Shown: piece after piece, positions 1 to 11,446 of the stretch | Numbering within the stretch: the first letter of the stretch is position 1 | Layout of the letters: every line of letters begins with the position of its first letter | Assembly: GCA_037962975.1 (NCBI GenBank) | Contig: CM075673.1 | Location: 148,882,667-148,946,666 of the forward strand | DNA: 64,000 bases | Direction of reading: 5' to 3' | Source of the DNA: Clitoria ternatea | Lineage: Eukaryota; Streptophyta; Magnoliopsida; Fabales; Fabaceae | Program-made: the position numbers and the translations under genes | Notes under the pieces: generated by a model | Database searches by the model: none | Seen by the model: only the letters and a program-made list of their open reading frames with translations | Told to the model about the DNA's origin: nothing

Positions 1-472
1 GTCAAACTCTAGTTGGGGTTCTCACGATCACCGGATAGGAAGTACATCCTATACGATTCTGTATACCAATCCCTCCTAACTTAAGTTTCATTTGGGGCCC
101 GGGTATAGGGCGCCACTCATAAGTGTGTGCGAGTAATTTGTGAGTGTAGTGTGTGAAAGGGCATTCAATACCTTTTACCTTACCTTATTCTGCACAAAGA
201 ACAGACACAGAACAAATATACAAAGTCGTCTACCCTAGGGTTCAATGATTGCAGAAAAGTAACATGGTCCTCTACCCTAGGGTTCAACAAACATGTAAAA
301 CATAGACAACGAAACAAATAACAAGATACAATCAAAACAAGAACAAACATTCACAACAATGGACAGAAAATAAAACAAGGGGAAGAAATCCGAGATAAAC
401 AAAGGCTATAAAAAATGCGCTTTCAACCAAACTGGCCTGACTCTCTTAAGTGTCCCCAGTGGAGTCGCCATC
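1..472 (-). mobile_element. Internal leader of a Tat/Ogre-like LTR retrotransposon, cut by the window edge
   Basis: This is the sequence just inside an LTR that starts at 473. The primer-binding site at 454-470 fixes the orientation as minus strand, so the rest of this element lies to the left, outside the window. No coding domain is visible in this piece. Assignment to the Tat/Ogre group rests on the type of primer-binding site and on LTR sequence that resembles legume Ogre-type LTRs; it is an inference. Confidence 0.6.
454..470 (-). other. Primer-binding site of the left-edge LTR retrotransposon
   Basis: On the minus strand this reads TGGCGACTCCACTGGGG, beginning two bases after an LTR that ends in CA. 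A site of this kind, attributed to a tRNA-Arg primer, is known from Ogre/Tat elements. It sets the element's direction, right to left. Confidence 0.7.
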
Positions 473-1499
473 TGTCGCAACCTGGAACGCGACGGCGCGG
501 CTAGAAAGAGAGAAGGTGTAGAATGAAACAAGGAGTCGCCACCAACGTTTTTATCCATAGGAAAAACATTGGAAAAAAACTAAGTTCAGTAAAAGCACTG
601 GTTAAAAATTGAGATTCAAGTTCGGGAGTCGGTTACGAGTAGGGAAGGTATTAGCACCCTACATCGCCTGTCAAAAACAGTACCAAGATTGAAAATGCGT
701 AACGTAAATAGCCTTACAAAAGATGGTTTATTTCTTCCCTTTTATTGTTGTATTTTTTATTTAAAAACGACAGAATGGAGTGAGAGAATTGTACAAACTG
801 AGAATGTCGAAGCGAGGTCAATGGGATGTTTCATCCGAATTAAACTCGACTTCGATATGAGACAGAGAGGGGAAGAGAATGCTAATAAGGCGTCACGCCT
901 AAATTGGACATTCTCGAATAAAAAACAAGGATAGGAAAGAGATAAGCGGGACGTCTCATCCTAAGTATCCCTTCCCTATGAATTATGGCGAGGCTTGAGC
1001 AAAAAACTAGGGGGAAATCAACAAGACGTCACGTCTAAATTGATTTTCACGGAAGTGACCAAAAAAAAACATTTATGAAAGAAACATGAAAGTGAGGAAA
1101 TAAATCAATAAAAAGAAATAAGAAAGATGGGCCCGACAGGAGTTGAGGTCCTGCTCCTACGTATTCTTGAATTATCAAGAAATCAGGGTTACGTAGTTCT
1201 GAGTGTTTTTCTTTTAGGAAAAGACTTGGGAGATGATGATGGATGTCACTGAGATGGGGAACTCGTACAAGGCAAAGTTCTTCGCACGTGTACGAATCCT
1301 AAAGAGGTTGTGTAGACGGGAGTGCTCCCGTACGACATTGTTTAAAAATGATTTGTTTCCCTTTTTTTTATTTTTATTTAGATTTGAAAGAAAACATAGT
1401 AAGCATTCATTTCCCTTTATTATATTTTACTATGAAGCGGAAGGGGAAGGTAGCAGAAGCTACAAAAGAGGAAGGGAAACAGTAAGTTCAGAAAACAAA

Positions 1500-1770
1500 A
1501 GGAAAAATGAGTGAAAACCGAGTGGGAGAAGGGAAAACCGAGTGAAAAAGAGGGAAAACCGAGTGAAAATGGAAAAACCAAGTGGAAATGGAGGAAACCG
1601 AGTAAAAATGGTAAAACCGAGTGATAAAAGCATAAACCCGAGTGAAAAATGGCGAAAACCGAGTGAGAAAGAGGAAAACTAAGTAAAAAATGGTAAAACC
1701 GAATGAAATGGGAAAATACCGAGTGAAAGTAGTAGCTTACCGTGTGAGAAGTGAGATACCGAGTGAGACT
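1500..1770 (-). repeat. Array of CCGAGTGAAAA-like units in R/U5
   Basis: The plus strand shows repeated short units such as CCGAGTGAAAA separated by G/A-rich spacers of about 15-25 bases. In the element's own direction this is TTTTCACTCGG, downstream of the LTR TATA box. Confidence 0.8.
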
Positions 1771-1842
1771 GAGTGAGAAAAGGGACAGTGTTGGAGTTGA
1801 GAGGAGTGAGGAGGTCGGATTTGGTGGACTTGAGGGGGATGC

Positions 1843-2027
1843 GTGGGGGCTGTTGGAAAGGGTGAGAGGAGGGTGCTGGGAGGTATTTGGTGGCTGAAAG
1901 GGGCTGGACGTGTGAGAGAGGAGCTTGGTTTAGGTGAGAAGAAGGATGAGTGGGGGTTGTTGGAAAGGGTGAGAGGAGGGTGCTGGGAGATATTTGGTGG
2001 CTGAAAGGGGCTGGACGTGTGAGAGAG
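1843..2027. repeat. Direct duplication, about 78 bp at a 107-bp offset
   Basis: The segment starting GTGGGGGCTGTTGGAAAGGG at 1843 recurs almost unchanged at 1950 (GTGGGGGTTGTTGGAAAGGG) and runs to GTGTGAGAGAG in both copies. A short GA microsatellite follows the second copy. Confidence 0.85.
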
Positions 2028-2154
2028 AGAGAGAGAGGATGAGGATGTTGGGTGCTGTGAGGGGCTGCGTAGTGTGTGTGGGAGAGAGAATCAAGGCTTA
2101 GGCAGAGTTTTTCCTCTAAGAATGCCTGAATCCCCCAACGCTTCAATCCCTTGC

Positions 2155-2164
2155 CTATTTATAG
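2155..2164 (-). promoter_or_regulatory. TATA box of the left LTR
   Basis: The minus strand reads CTATAAATAG, a standard plant TATA element, inside the LTR. It predicts transcription leftwards and separates the two blocks of CACTCGG/CCGAGTG motifs. Confidence 0.55.
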
Positions 2165-2339
2165 GCCTTTCCGAGTGGAAAGCCAACTCAGCCTTCCACT
2201 CCGAGTGGAATGCTAGCTCAGGCTTCCACTCGGTCTTGGTAGTGGGGAACAGCGGCTGGTGGGAATTTTTAATTCCTCCACTTCCGCCCCTTGTCTGCCA
2301 GCCACCCCAGGATTCCTGGATCCACTTGGGTGGTGGAAT

Positions 2340-4250
2340 CCAGGTCAGCATGTGCAATCCGAGAGAGGATGATTGAGATCCGAGTGAAAATAGTGTCAAT
2401 CCGAGTGAGGATGGCTGAAATCCGAGTGAGGATGGCTCGGATCAGCCTCCCAGTCAGTATTCGTCCATATTGGAGTCAATTCTGAGTGGAATGAAGCATT
2501 TCCCATAGAAGGCCGAGTGAAAAATACACCTTTCCGAGTGAGAATTCTTCTGGGAAGAGTCCTCCTATGAAAGGCTGAGTATATGTTTTACTCGGTGTAA
2601 GGCTGCTGTGAAACATTCAATCGGAACCGAGTGACAAGTAACTCAGAACCGACTAAAATAGGTAAAAAGTGACTTGGAGGTTGAGTGGAAATGGTTAAAA
2701 TAGTGACTCGGAATCTGGGTGAGTTTTGGGTGTAAATGGTGACTCGGAAGTTGGTGGAAGTGGGCTCGGTCATTGGTTTGAGGAGGGATGACAAGGGAAT
2801 GGGTGTTACTCAAAAACCGATCGAAGATTGAAAATCGATTCGGTAAAGGATGACTTGGAGCCGATTGAAAATCGAAGAGAAAGACTCGGAAATGGGTAAA
2901 GGATGACTCGGAATTGGGTGAACTTCACTCGGGAATGGGGGAAAGTCACTCGGAAATCGAGTGAGTGGATGGCTCACTCGGTGCTGACTGAAATGGCTCG
3001 AAAATTGTGTGAAATGTGACTCGGAATTGGTTCGAAGAGTAATGGTTCGGGATTGATTTGAAGGGATTGACTCGGAATTGGGGCAAATGATTCAGTCAGC
3101 TCCTTATTTGAAGGATGAGTGAAGATTGGCTAAGAAAACTGACTGACAAGGATGACTCGGAATTGGTGCAGGATTCAGTCGGTTTTTGACTTTGAAAGAC
3201 GATTCGGTGAGGATAAATGGCTCAATCGGCAACGGTTCATGTTCTTTAAAAGACTTTGAAATCTTGCTCGGCAATCCTTCTGCTTGAAGCTTCACTCGGC
3301 ATGTTGTCAACCGGTTTGGAAGTAAACCTCAACCCGCTCGGATTCAGTCTTGCTTTCCAGTCAGAAAATGGAATCTTGGGCAGTTTCACTCGGAAACAAC
3401 TCTCTCCTCACTCAGAAGTTAAGATTTTGGCAATTTTCACTCGGAAACAACTTTCTCCTCACTCAGAACTTGGAATTTGGGTATTTTTAATTCGGATTCC
3501 CCTCCAATTGAGTAATACTCACTCGGATTTACTTCAATCAGCAATCATTTCACTCGGAAAATAGCTTTAGGCAGCATCTATTCAAGGTCAGTCCCCTTTT
3601 CCACTTGGATTGGTTGCAGTAGGGGATTTTCCGCTCGGATTCTCCTCTAAAAGGGTTATTTTTCATTCGGAATGGATGAAATCTGAGTCATTTCACTCGG
3701 ATTTACTCTAACAGGGGCACATGCCACTCGGAAATGATCCATTCTGAGTAATTTTACTCGGATTTGATCCAACAGGCGCACATTCCACTCGGACTGGCTT
3801 GGCAGGGGAGCTATCCACTTGGATTTGATCATTTTTGGGTCATTCCATTCGGACTTCTCTTCAACATGGGCATAATCCACTCGGACTGGCTTGGCAGGGA
3901 AGCTATCCACTCGGATTCAACTTCAACAGGGGAGCATTTCACTCGGAAATGAGTCATTCTCAGTGATTCCACTTGGATTTGATCATTTTTGAGTCATTCC
4001 ACTCGGAAATGCTTCATTTTGACTCAGATTTGATCATTTTTGAGTTTTTTCACTCGGATTTATCTCCACCGGGGCTGTATTTCACTCGGAAATGCTTTAA
4101 CCTGAGTCATCCTGTTCAGATGTGATCATTTTTGAGTGATTCCAATCGGATTTGCCTTCAACAGGGCTGTATTTCACTTGGAAAAGCTTCATTCTGAGTT
4201 ATTTCGCTCGGTTCTGATTATTTTGGAGCCATTCTATTCGAATTTGACCA
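2340..4250. repeat. Dispersed CCGAGTGA / CACTCGG motif field in U3
   Basis: From about 2370 to 2560 the plus strand carries CCGAGTGA motifs. From about 3290 to 4200 it carries dozens of CACTCGG or one-mismatch variants, spaced about 20-60 bases apart and often preceded by TTC and followed by GAAAT or GATTT. The stretch between is mixed and more degenerate (ACTCGGA, GATTCGG). Confidence 0.85.
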
Positions 4251-4319
4251 TTCTGGATTAGAATTCAGTATAAAAAGATTCATTCCACTTGGACCGGACC
4301 AAAAGAGGTGTTCACACGC

Positions 4320-4715
4320 GGGCTTTTCATACTTAACATAATTTTAGTTTCAAAATCGTATAGTCGAGGGATCGTTCCTCAATCGGGCTTTTCATACTTA
4401 ACGTAATTTTAACTTTCTTGAATCATATTTCTGAGTGATTGTACACACTCCAGTTTTTGTACTTAAACGCATTTTAAGTTTCTTAAATCGTATGTCAAAT
4501 GATCGTACACACTTGAACTTTTCATACTTAACGTAATTTAAGTTTCAAAATCGTATTACCAAGGAATCGTTCCTCACTCGGGCTTTTCGTATAATTTAAG
4601 TTTCAAAATCGTATTGCCGAGGGATCGTTCCTCGCTCAAGCTTTTTGTACTTAATGTAATTTTAAGTTTCTTGAATCGTATTTCCAAGTGATTATACATA
4701 CTCGGGTTTTTCATA
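4320..4715. repeat. Tandem repeat, about 64 bp, six diverged copies
   Basis: Units begin near 4321, 4385, 4451, 4515, 4581 and 4638. Each holds a C-TTTT-CATACTTAA-like start, then TAATTTTAAGTTTC, an AATCGTAT core, and a GGATCGTTCCTC or TGATTGTACACACT end. Two unit types partly alternate. No gene is visible here. Confidence 0.85.
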
Positions 4716-5071
4716 GCAGGTGGCTAGTACTGGTTTTCTAAACTGAATATTCATAGCTTTTATTGGAAAATGGGGGCCTCGTTAAAACCTCCCAAGAGAA
4801 AAAAAACCCTATGGGAAAAAATCTCCTAGGTAGGAAAAAGAGTGCCCTTGTTTGAGTACATCATCAAGTATGTTGCATTCCACATCCTTGGAATGCCTTT
4901 CCCTGAGAGTTCTTCTAGTCGATACGTGCCCTTCCTGATAGCTTCCGTCACTCGGTACGGGCCATCTCAGTTTACTGCGAGTTTCCTTTTTTCTCGTGGT
5001 CTTTGATTATTGTCCATGATGTGCAGTACCAGGTCCCCTTTTCAAAATGGCTGGGGTCGAAGCAAAGAATT

Positions 5072-5938
5072 CTATTGCTGAGCAGATTTTTGCTTGGCGG
5101 CCTGGATTTTGATATACGTTACGTCACATTCTTCTAGGTTGAGGTCCAGATTTTCAGGCCTTCCTTCATTACATGTTTCTTCATCATAAGTGACGCATCG
5201 GAGAAATGGTTCCCCTAGTTCAACCAGAATTATGGCATCGGCTCTGTATGTAAGGCAGAACAGAGTTTCGTGGGTCGAAGAATATGGAGTCGTATGATAT
5301 GCCCACAAAGCACCTAGTAATTCTTCTTTCGATCGTCCTTTGGCTCTTCCGAACTGCTTTTTAAGTTCTTGGAGGATCACCTTGTTGGCTGCTTCAGCTT
5401 AGCCATTGGTGTGCGGGTGTTCTACAAAGAAGAACTTTCATTTAATGCCCAAGTTCTCGTAGAATTAAACAAAGCCTTTGTCTGTGAACTATCAGTTGTT
5501 ATCTGAGATGGTTGTGTAAGGGATTCTGTGTCGGCAGACTATGTGTTTCTAAGTGAAGGTTTGGACTTTTAACTGCAATGATGGTTGATAGAGGTTCTGC
5601 TTTGATCCACTTCGTAAAAAAGTCAATTGCTACGAGAAGAAACTTTACTTGGCCTTTTCTGGGGGAAATGGCCCCAAGATGTTCATTCCCCATGTGTTGA
5701 AACGCCAAGGAGCCAAGATCCCATATAGGGGCTTGGGATGACTGTGGATCTGGTTGGTGTTTCGTTGGCATGGATCACATTTCTTAATAAATTTGGAGCA
5801 GTCAGTGTTCAAGGTTGGCCAAAAATATCCTGCCCTGAGAACCCGAGCGGCTAGGTGGCGAACTCCACTCTGAAGGCCGTAGATTCCCGAGTGGAGCTCT
5901 CGCATATGACATATTTTGCTTGTTCTTCGCTGAGGCAT
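5072..5938 (-). pseudogene. Integrase region of the Tat-lineage element
   Basis: Minus-strand translation near 5645-5938 gives the zinc-binding end of an integrase (KKCDPCQRNTNQ) and the first catalytic-core segment (WGMNILGPFPPEKAK). The core continues in another frame at about 5500-5770 (FLLVAIDFFTKWIKAEPL). The C-terminal part at 5072-5380 contains LWAYHTTPYSSTHETLF and LGEPFLR, typical of Tat integrases. Traces continue to about 4830 (DGPYRV, GTYRLEEL). Stops and frame changes make it non-functional. Confidence 0.85.
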
Positions 5939-6237
5939 TTCAGAAGTAGCATGGTGAAACCTCGTTTGTATAGTTTTCTTTCAGCAAGGTATAATTGGCC
6001 GCCTGTACCTAGAGTTTTTTAGCTTGCTGTGGGTCCTATGGAAGGATCCCATGGCGGAGGAAGTTGATAATCAGGGTCATCCACATAGTCCCGGATGGTT
6101 CCTCCAGTTATCTAAAATGTATGTTGGTCGTCCTGTATTGTGGGTTCTTCTATGATTACTTGGACAATCGCTTTCAAATTTCCTGCTTTAACAGTGTTGG
6201 CCAGTTTGGAGAGCAGGTCGGCACGTTCGTTCATTGC

Positions 6238-6582
6238 TCATGAAATGTGGACCACCCGAAAATGCATGAGCTCACCAGCGAGCTGATTTACCAGTTCCAA
6301 GTATTTTGCCAAAGTTGGGTCCTTTTCCTGGTAAGATCCCTCTACCTGTTGAGAAACCAGTTGTGAGTCGGTTTTTTCCTGGGCACACCGAGCCCCCAGA
6401 TCTAGAGCCATTCGTAGTCCAGCGATGAGAGATTCATATTCTGCTTGATTATGGCTAGCCTTAAACATGAACATGGTCGATTCCTCAACTATCAGTCCTG
6501 TAAGGGATTGTAGTATGACTCCCGTCCCGCTACCTTTCATGTTGGAGGACCCATCGACAGAGAGGGTCCATAAGCCATGCAT
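6238..6582 (-). pseudogene. Second (archaeal-type) RNase H domain
   Basis: The frame contains WTLSVDGSSNMKGSGTGVIL followed by KASHNQAEYESLIAGLRMAL and a degraded DSQLV segment. The SVDG-S-N and NQAEYEALI-type motifs are the hallmark of the additional RNase H found in Tat-lineage gypsy elements. It lies between the first RNase H and the integrase, as expected. The frame is open but isolated, so it counts as part of a dead polyprotein. Confidence 0.85.
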
Positions 6583-6666
6583 AGTGTCGTAGCCTTCCTT
6601 ATCGTCTCTGAGTTCTACTAAGAAACCTGTCAGTACCTGAGCTTTGATAGGACCCCTAGCTTTGTA

Positions 6667-6975
6667 TTAGATGTCGTACTCAGAGATTTTAATGGCCCAG
6701 GCAACCATTCTTCCTACGAGCTTGGGTTTTTGGAGTATTTTATTAAGCGGTTGGTTAGTCTTAACCACAACTTGGTGGCTATGAAAGTAAGAACTGATTC
6801 GGCGTGCTGCTACGGCAAGGTTGTATGTGAAATTTTCCACTTTCTGGTATTGTGCTTTCGCCCCTTCTAATGTTTTACATGTGAAGTACCTCGGTTTCTG
6901 GATTGGGCCATCTTCTTGAACTAGAACTAAGTTGACTGCATCTACCCCTATGGAAAGATAAAGGATCAATTCCAA
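6667..6975 (-). pseudogene. Retroviral-type RNase H fragment
   Basis: The frame reads LYLSIGVDAVNLVLVQEDGP, then YFTCKTLEGAKAQYQKVENF and FHSHQVVVKTNQPLNKILQK. These match the RNase H that follows reverse transcriptase in gypsy polyproteins. An in-frame stop separates it from the reverse transcriptase upstream. Confidence 0.8.
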
Positions 6976-6999
6976 CCCCTAGTCTGGTCGTGTCAGGAT

Positions 7000-7730
7000 C
7001 AGGGGGATGCTAGATAGGCCTTTAAATCTTAAATTTCCTGCTTGGTCTTAACAACCATATCATCTACGTAAGCTTCTATGTTCTAACCAATTTGCTTGGC
7101 GAAGATTTTTTCTACTAGCCTTTGATAGGTGGCTCCCGTGTTCTTCAAGCCAAAGGGCATCACTCGGTAACAGAAATTTGCCCCCTGTGATGAAGGTTAT
7201 TTTCTCCTCATCTTTGGGGTCCATTTGGATTTAGTTGTAGCCTGAGTATCTGTCCATGAAACTCAAAATCCTGTAACTTGAAGTACCATCTACCAAATGA
7301 TCAATGCTAGGTAAAGGATAGGGATCCTTAGGACATACCTTGTTTAAGTCGCTGAAGTTGACACACATCCATCATTTTCTGCTTGACTTTTTCACCATGA
7401 CAACATTGAACAGCCAGGTTGGGCATTTTACTTCTCTGACGAAGTCTGTAGACATGAGTTTTCCAGTTTCTTCTTTTGCTGTGTCTTTTGATCGAGGCCT
7501 ATCTTTCTGGGCTGCTGGGCGATAGGCTTCGCATCTGGCTCGATGTTGAACGAGTGATAGATTATGACGAGATTGATTTTGGGCATATCAATGGGGCTCC
7601 AGGAAAATAAGTCTGCATTAGCTCTCAATAATTTGGCAAGGGCTTCTTCAAGGTCTAGGTCCAGTATCGTACTTAGTCGTGTGAACTGGATCAGGTTGGG
7701 ACCAACCTGGACAAGTTTCAGGGATTCCAC
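7000..7730 (-). pseudogene. Reverse transcriptase region, heavily broken
   Basis: The open part (7428-7730) covers the lead-in to reverse transcriptase: LFSWSPIDMPKINLVIIYHS and AKPIAQQPRKIG. Downstream, pieces of fingers and palm appear in several frames, including the region around 7060-7200 that corresponds to the active-site and PFGLKN-type segments. Stops and frame changes are frequent. Confidence 0.7.
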
Positions 7731-7838
7731 TAGTTGGGGTCTCTCATAATGCCTGTAGTCACAAGGATCAAAACCTGTCTTGATATCTTCGTCAATTATG
7801 AAAGTCTCCTTGGGACGTAGGCTTTCATAGTAACATTC

Positions 7839-8555
7839 TTACGCTACCTCTAGGTCTGCTCTGACAACTCCAATTCTCCTGTCTCTGAGTGGGAACTTCA
7901 TAGTTAGATGCATAGTGGAGACCTCCACCCTTAGGGTGTTAAGGGATGATTGCCCTAATAATATGTTGTAAGAGTTAGGGAAATCGACAACCAGGAACTT
8001 GACCATGATGGCTCGGCTATCCCTTCCTGACCTGAAAGTGGTTCTCAAGTCGATGAATCCTAAAACCTGCACAGAATCACCAAAAAAATTGAGTAAGGTT
8101 CCATCATACCTTTTCAACCAATGAGGGGGAAGGCCCATTTTTTGGTATACTTTCCAGTGTAATATGTCTGCAGAACTTCCTTGATCTATAAGCACTCGCT
8201 CCACTACGAAGTCTTTAACTCCCATGGTGACCACCATTGGCTCATCTCTGTTAGGGCCTCCTTTGGGGAAGTCTGACCTGTCGAATGTTATGACTTCCAA
8301 GTCTGAGTCTTCTTGCAGTAAGTTCACTTGTCCTCCTTGCTGTTGTCGGCGTGTTGGTATACCTGGGAATCCTCCTGAAATCGTGTGAATGACCCTCCTT
8401 CTATCATCTCTACCTTCCTCAGGTCTCAGCGATCGAGAACTATGCATTCGTGGGCGGTCTTGAGTCTGAAGTTCAACTTGATCAAGACGGTCTCGTTCTC
8501 TCTTCTGGTTTCCCTCTTTTGGCCTGTCATCTCTCCGAGAGACAAATCTGGCCAA
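7839..8555 (-). pseudogene. Gag C-terminus and aspartic protease of the Tat-lineage element
   Basis: This 238-residue open frame starts with an Arg/Asp/Gln-rich linker (about 1-75). A protease domain follows, centred on VLIDQGSSADILHWK at about 132. The catalytic motif is normally D-T/S-G; here it is DQG. Further hallmarks are LRTTFRSGRDSRAIMVKFLV and VDFPNSYNILLGQSSLNTL. It is in the right place between gag and reverse transcriptase. The changed active site and the flanking stops indicate a non-functional copy. Confidence 0.8.
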
Positions 8556-8760
8556 GTGCCCCTAACGAATCAAGTGTTCTATCTTTGTTCCGTGTCTATA
8601 TGCTTGATGAAATTCACAAAACTTAGTCTTATCCGACCCCTTAGGCCCCTCTCCTGGGGGAAGGAGTGTAAGGAGGCCAATGTTATAGACCTCATGCATG
8701 ATTTGATCACGACGGTCATTTAGCGGTGTAAAGTTAGTGTACTTGGGGGCCGTATAAGCT

Positions 8761-9757
8761 TCAAAGCATTATCCCGACTCTACTTTGGGCTTCTCGTTCT
8801 TTGGTCCGATCGATGATTGGCTGATTTAAGTGTTCCACGCGATTCGCCTCTCTGTCCTCTATGCTGATATACCGAGAGACCCTTGTTCTGAAGTCGTCCG
8901 TGTCTAGGGGTGGCTTTTTAGCAAGGGAGTCGGAGAATTTGCTCGGGTAGAGGCCAGTCTGCATGGCGTGCAAAGCCACTTCTGAGCTGAGGTCTCGGAT
9001 TTAGATGGCCTGCTTGAAAAAGTGAGCCATGTACTATTCCAGAGTCTCACTAGGGAGCTGACATAGGTTCACCAAGTTGTGGGAAGTCTATTGCACTACT
9101 CGGCTGGTGGCAAATTGGCTGAGGAATTTTTTGGTCAGGTCAGAGAAATTGGTGACGCTCTAGGAGAGATGGGAGAACCGGCGCAGCGCTGAATTAGTCA
9201 GCATGGTGGGGAAAGTTTGGGAAAAAAAGGGAATCCAACGCCCTGGTGATTAGCTTGGTAGTCGTGAACATGGTAAAGTGTTCCTTGGGGTCTCCTCTGC
9301 CATCATACTTTCCCATAGACGGGGGCTTGTAATTCAGATGGGTCGGGGCGTCCATGATTTGTTTGATGAATGGGTGAGCGGCAAAGGGATGTGTGGGCTT
9401 ATATTTTGTCGTTTCCTGCGTCTGATAGGAAGGGTGGCCATCAGCCTTGCGCTGGGCAGATCGGGTATCATTGTGACTTGAAGCCTCGCGCTTCACTCCT
9501 CATCACCCCCAAAGTTTTGCGTTCTCCTGCTGCAGGTTGGCCACGGTATGCTGTAGTGCTTCCACCATGTTTTTAAGTTGTTGTAATTGATCATCGTGAT
9601 TGGACTCCTGTCGCCATCCAGTGTCCTCTTCTCGACGGGTTTTGTGTGTGTTCACCATTATTGTTTCAGGGTTGTTCTCTGGAAATTGAGGTGTAGGGTC
9701 TGTTTTACCGGGCCCCAGGGTGGGCGCCAAAATGTTCACACAAAGAACGTAAAGCAC
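8761..9757 (-). pseudogene. Gag region of the Tat-lineage element, multiple frames
   Basis: The segment begins just inside the primer-binding site. Its first frame (9503-9757) ends in a coiled-coil-like stretch (DDQLQQLKNMVEALQHTVANLQQE). The next pieces, KYDGRGDPKEHFTMF at 9194-9496 and LYPSKFSDSLAKKPPLDTDDFRTRVSRYI at 8761-8979, are typical of plant gypsy gag. At least three frame changes and several stops separate them. Confidence 0.75.
9711..9730 (-). other. Primer-binding site of the Tat-lineage element
   Basis: The minus strand reads TTGGCGCCCACCCTGGGGCC directly after the LTR that ends at 9733. TGGCGCC-type primer-binding sites are common in plant gypsy elements. Confidence 0.75.
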
Positions 9758-9960
9758 AAAACCCTAGAGAATTCCTCTAGGAGATTAGGGTTACTATTTC
9801 TTTAATTAACGTGTCACTTATCTTACAAATATGTTTACAAGTCATATTTATATAAGGGTTTACATTGGGGCAAATCGGCCCAGGCCCATTAAGCTATAGC
9901 TAAAATAAAACTAACTATCTGCCCCTCCTGGCTCTTGGGGGAACAAATAGTATATATTTT
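9733..9960 (-). mobile_element. 5' LTR of the Tat-lineage element, outer end uncertain
   Basis: The plus strand begins TGTTCACACAAAG next to the primer-binding site. A minus-strand TATA-like TTATATAAATA lies at about 9844-9855. No second copy is available for comparison, so the right limit is a guess placed where the sequence becomes generic AT-rich DNA. Confidence 0.55.
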
Positions 9961-11355
9961 TTATTATAAAATTGCCTCACAAGACTAACCAACTTTTAAA
10001 TTGGCTCTATTCTCAAGAAAGCAATGTGTGCAAGGGTAACATTTGGCTAACATAATATATGAGCCCTAGAGAAACCTTCTAAGTTCAATGAATAATTATT
10101 ATATTTGAGCCCAACATTTTTACCGGACAAAATATATTTTTATAGTATTCAGAATAAGAAAATTATTCAATGTTTATATGCTATGAATATAATGATGGCA
10201 TGATAAAAATAATAAATATTTTATTGAAATGAATATAATTACCGCATTACAAAAATAAAAGTAGAATACATATTATACTTCCTAAAAAAATTTACAGTTG
10301 GAATGATTTAAACTTAACCCTTAAAACGTATATTAGCAAAACCTTTTTTATAATGATAACATTTTCTTAATTTTTGATTCTAAAAATTTAAATTGTCTTA
10401 ACCCCACAACTAAACTTTTTTTTGTCTAGAGAAAGGAGAAAAAAAAAAGAAATACTATCTTTATCCGTAAATATAATATTATTTTACCTAATTTATAAGT
10501 ATTAAAAAATTATTTAATTTAGTTAAAATTATTAGCTTTTGTTTGAAATTATAAGTAATATTTTAAAATTACTCTTAAGATTATTGAGAATATCATGTTT
10601 TCTTCTCATTCATTCTCTTTCTACTAATTTTCTTTTCATCGTAACTAATAACTTATATAAAAAGGTAAAATTAACTGGGAGGGAAATAAGGTATTTTAAT
10701 TTAAAAATAATTAATATCATAAAAATTTAAAAATAGGTCTTATTTAAAGGAACCATTTGAAAAAAATGATCATATTATTAGAGAGGGAAGTAGTAGTAGT
10801 AGTCTGAGCTATTGTGCATTCGCGCAAGCTTTTGACCAAAATATTAATTTAGCTACACGTTACATAGTAGCGTTTGAAGGTTCTCTTTGGATTTTGTGGA
10901 GGGGATTCTCCAAAGTTTCAGCCATTGTTGTCCATAATACAAGGGCTGTTAATTAATTACAGATCGAAGTAATACAAATTTCAACAGCAGTAACAACTGG
11001 CAAATGAGTCTACATCCCCGTTGAAGTTTCAATTTGACCAACCTATTCTGTTGTTTTATGTAGTGTCTCTGTTATTGCAATACCTATGCATCATTCGATG
11101 CAAATTACAATATACTATGGCCATAAAAATTAACCAAATTAATATATGAAACAATTTGTACATTTGTGATGAACATTTATGCAATGGCCATTGTCCTGTC
11201 AAGAAAAGAAATAAACACACTTGTCCAAATTTGTGTAATGAAAGATTTTTGAGAGACAGATCCAAATATTTTGGCTGTATTAGCTGCAAGCTTTGCAATA
11301 CACAGGCTTGAAAGTCATCAGGCGGCAATTTCCACTGAGGTAGCCTTTTCTACTG
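9961..11355. other. AT-rich intergenic region upstream of the peroxidase gene
   Basis: I see no coding potential. The stretch holds homopolymer A/T runs and a short GTA repeat near 10790. The last few hundred bases should include the upstream regulatory region of the peroxidase gene. Confidence 0.6.
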
Positions 11356-11359
11356 TCTC

Positions 11360-11369
11360 TATATATATG
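11360..11369 (+). promoter_or_regulatory. Probable TATA box of the peroxidase gene
   Basis: TCTATATATATGC lies about 80 bases before the start codon at 11447. The spacing fits a TATA box with a leader of about 50 bases. Confidence 0.6.
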
Positions 11370-11446
11370 CTATCAAATCCTACCCTGAAAGGCACAAAAA
11401 GATCACTGTGTTGAAGAAGTAATTAAGAAACTAATAAGTGTAGAAA

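Larger units (their letters stand above)
473..4310 (-). mobile_element. Long 5' LTR of the Tat/Ogre-like element, rich in CACTCGG motifs
   Basis: The inner edge is certain: the plus strand begins TGTCGCAACC next to the primer-binding site, so the minus-strand LTR ends in CA. A minus-strand TATA box at 2155-2164 divides it into U3 (to the right) and R/U5 (to the left). The outer edge is not certain. I place it near 4310, where the CACTCGG motifs stop, but it could reach about 4735. The many short open frames are motif-rich and low in complexity and show no protein family. The LTR holds a 107-bp-offset duplication and the motif arrays listed separately. Confidence 0.55.
4735..9960 (-). mobile_element. 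Decayed Tat-lineage Ty3/gypsy retrotransposon
   Basis: Read right to left it shows LTR (from 9733 outward), primer-binding site, gag, protease, reverse transcriptase, RNase H, a second archaeal-type RNase H and integrase. That domain order, with the extra RNase H, is characteristic of the Tat lineage. Many stops and frameshifts break the polyprotein. I could not find the 3' LTR on the left: only the 9 bases TGTTCACAC at 4309 match the LTR edge. The 3' LTR may therefore be deleted or displaced by other repeats, and the left limit is approximate. Confidence 0.8.

Noticed and set aside
1679..2146. 155-codon open frame on the minus strand
   Set aside because: It covers LTR repeats (CCGAGTG units and a 107-bp duplication) and gives a Ser/Pro/His-rich product with no family resemblance.
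4309..4317. TGTTCACAC as the 3' LTR edge of the Tat-lineage element
   Set aside because: Only nine bases match the edge at 9733; the next bases differ, so this is not enough to call an LTR.
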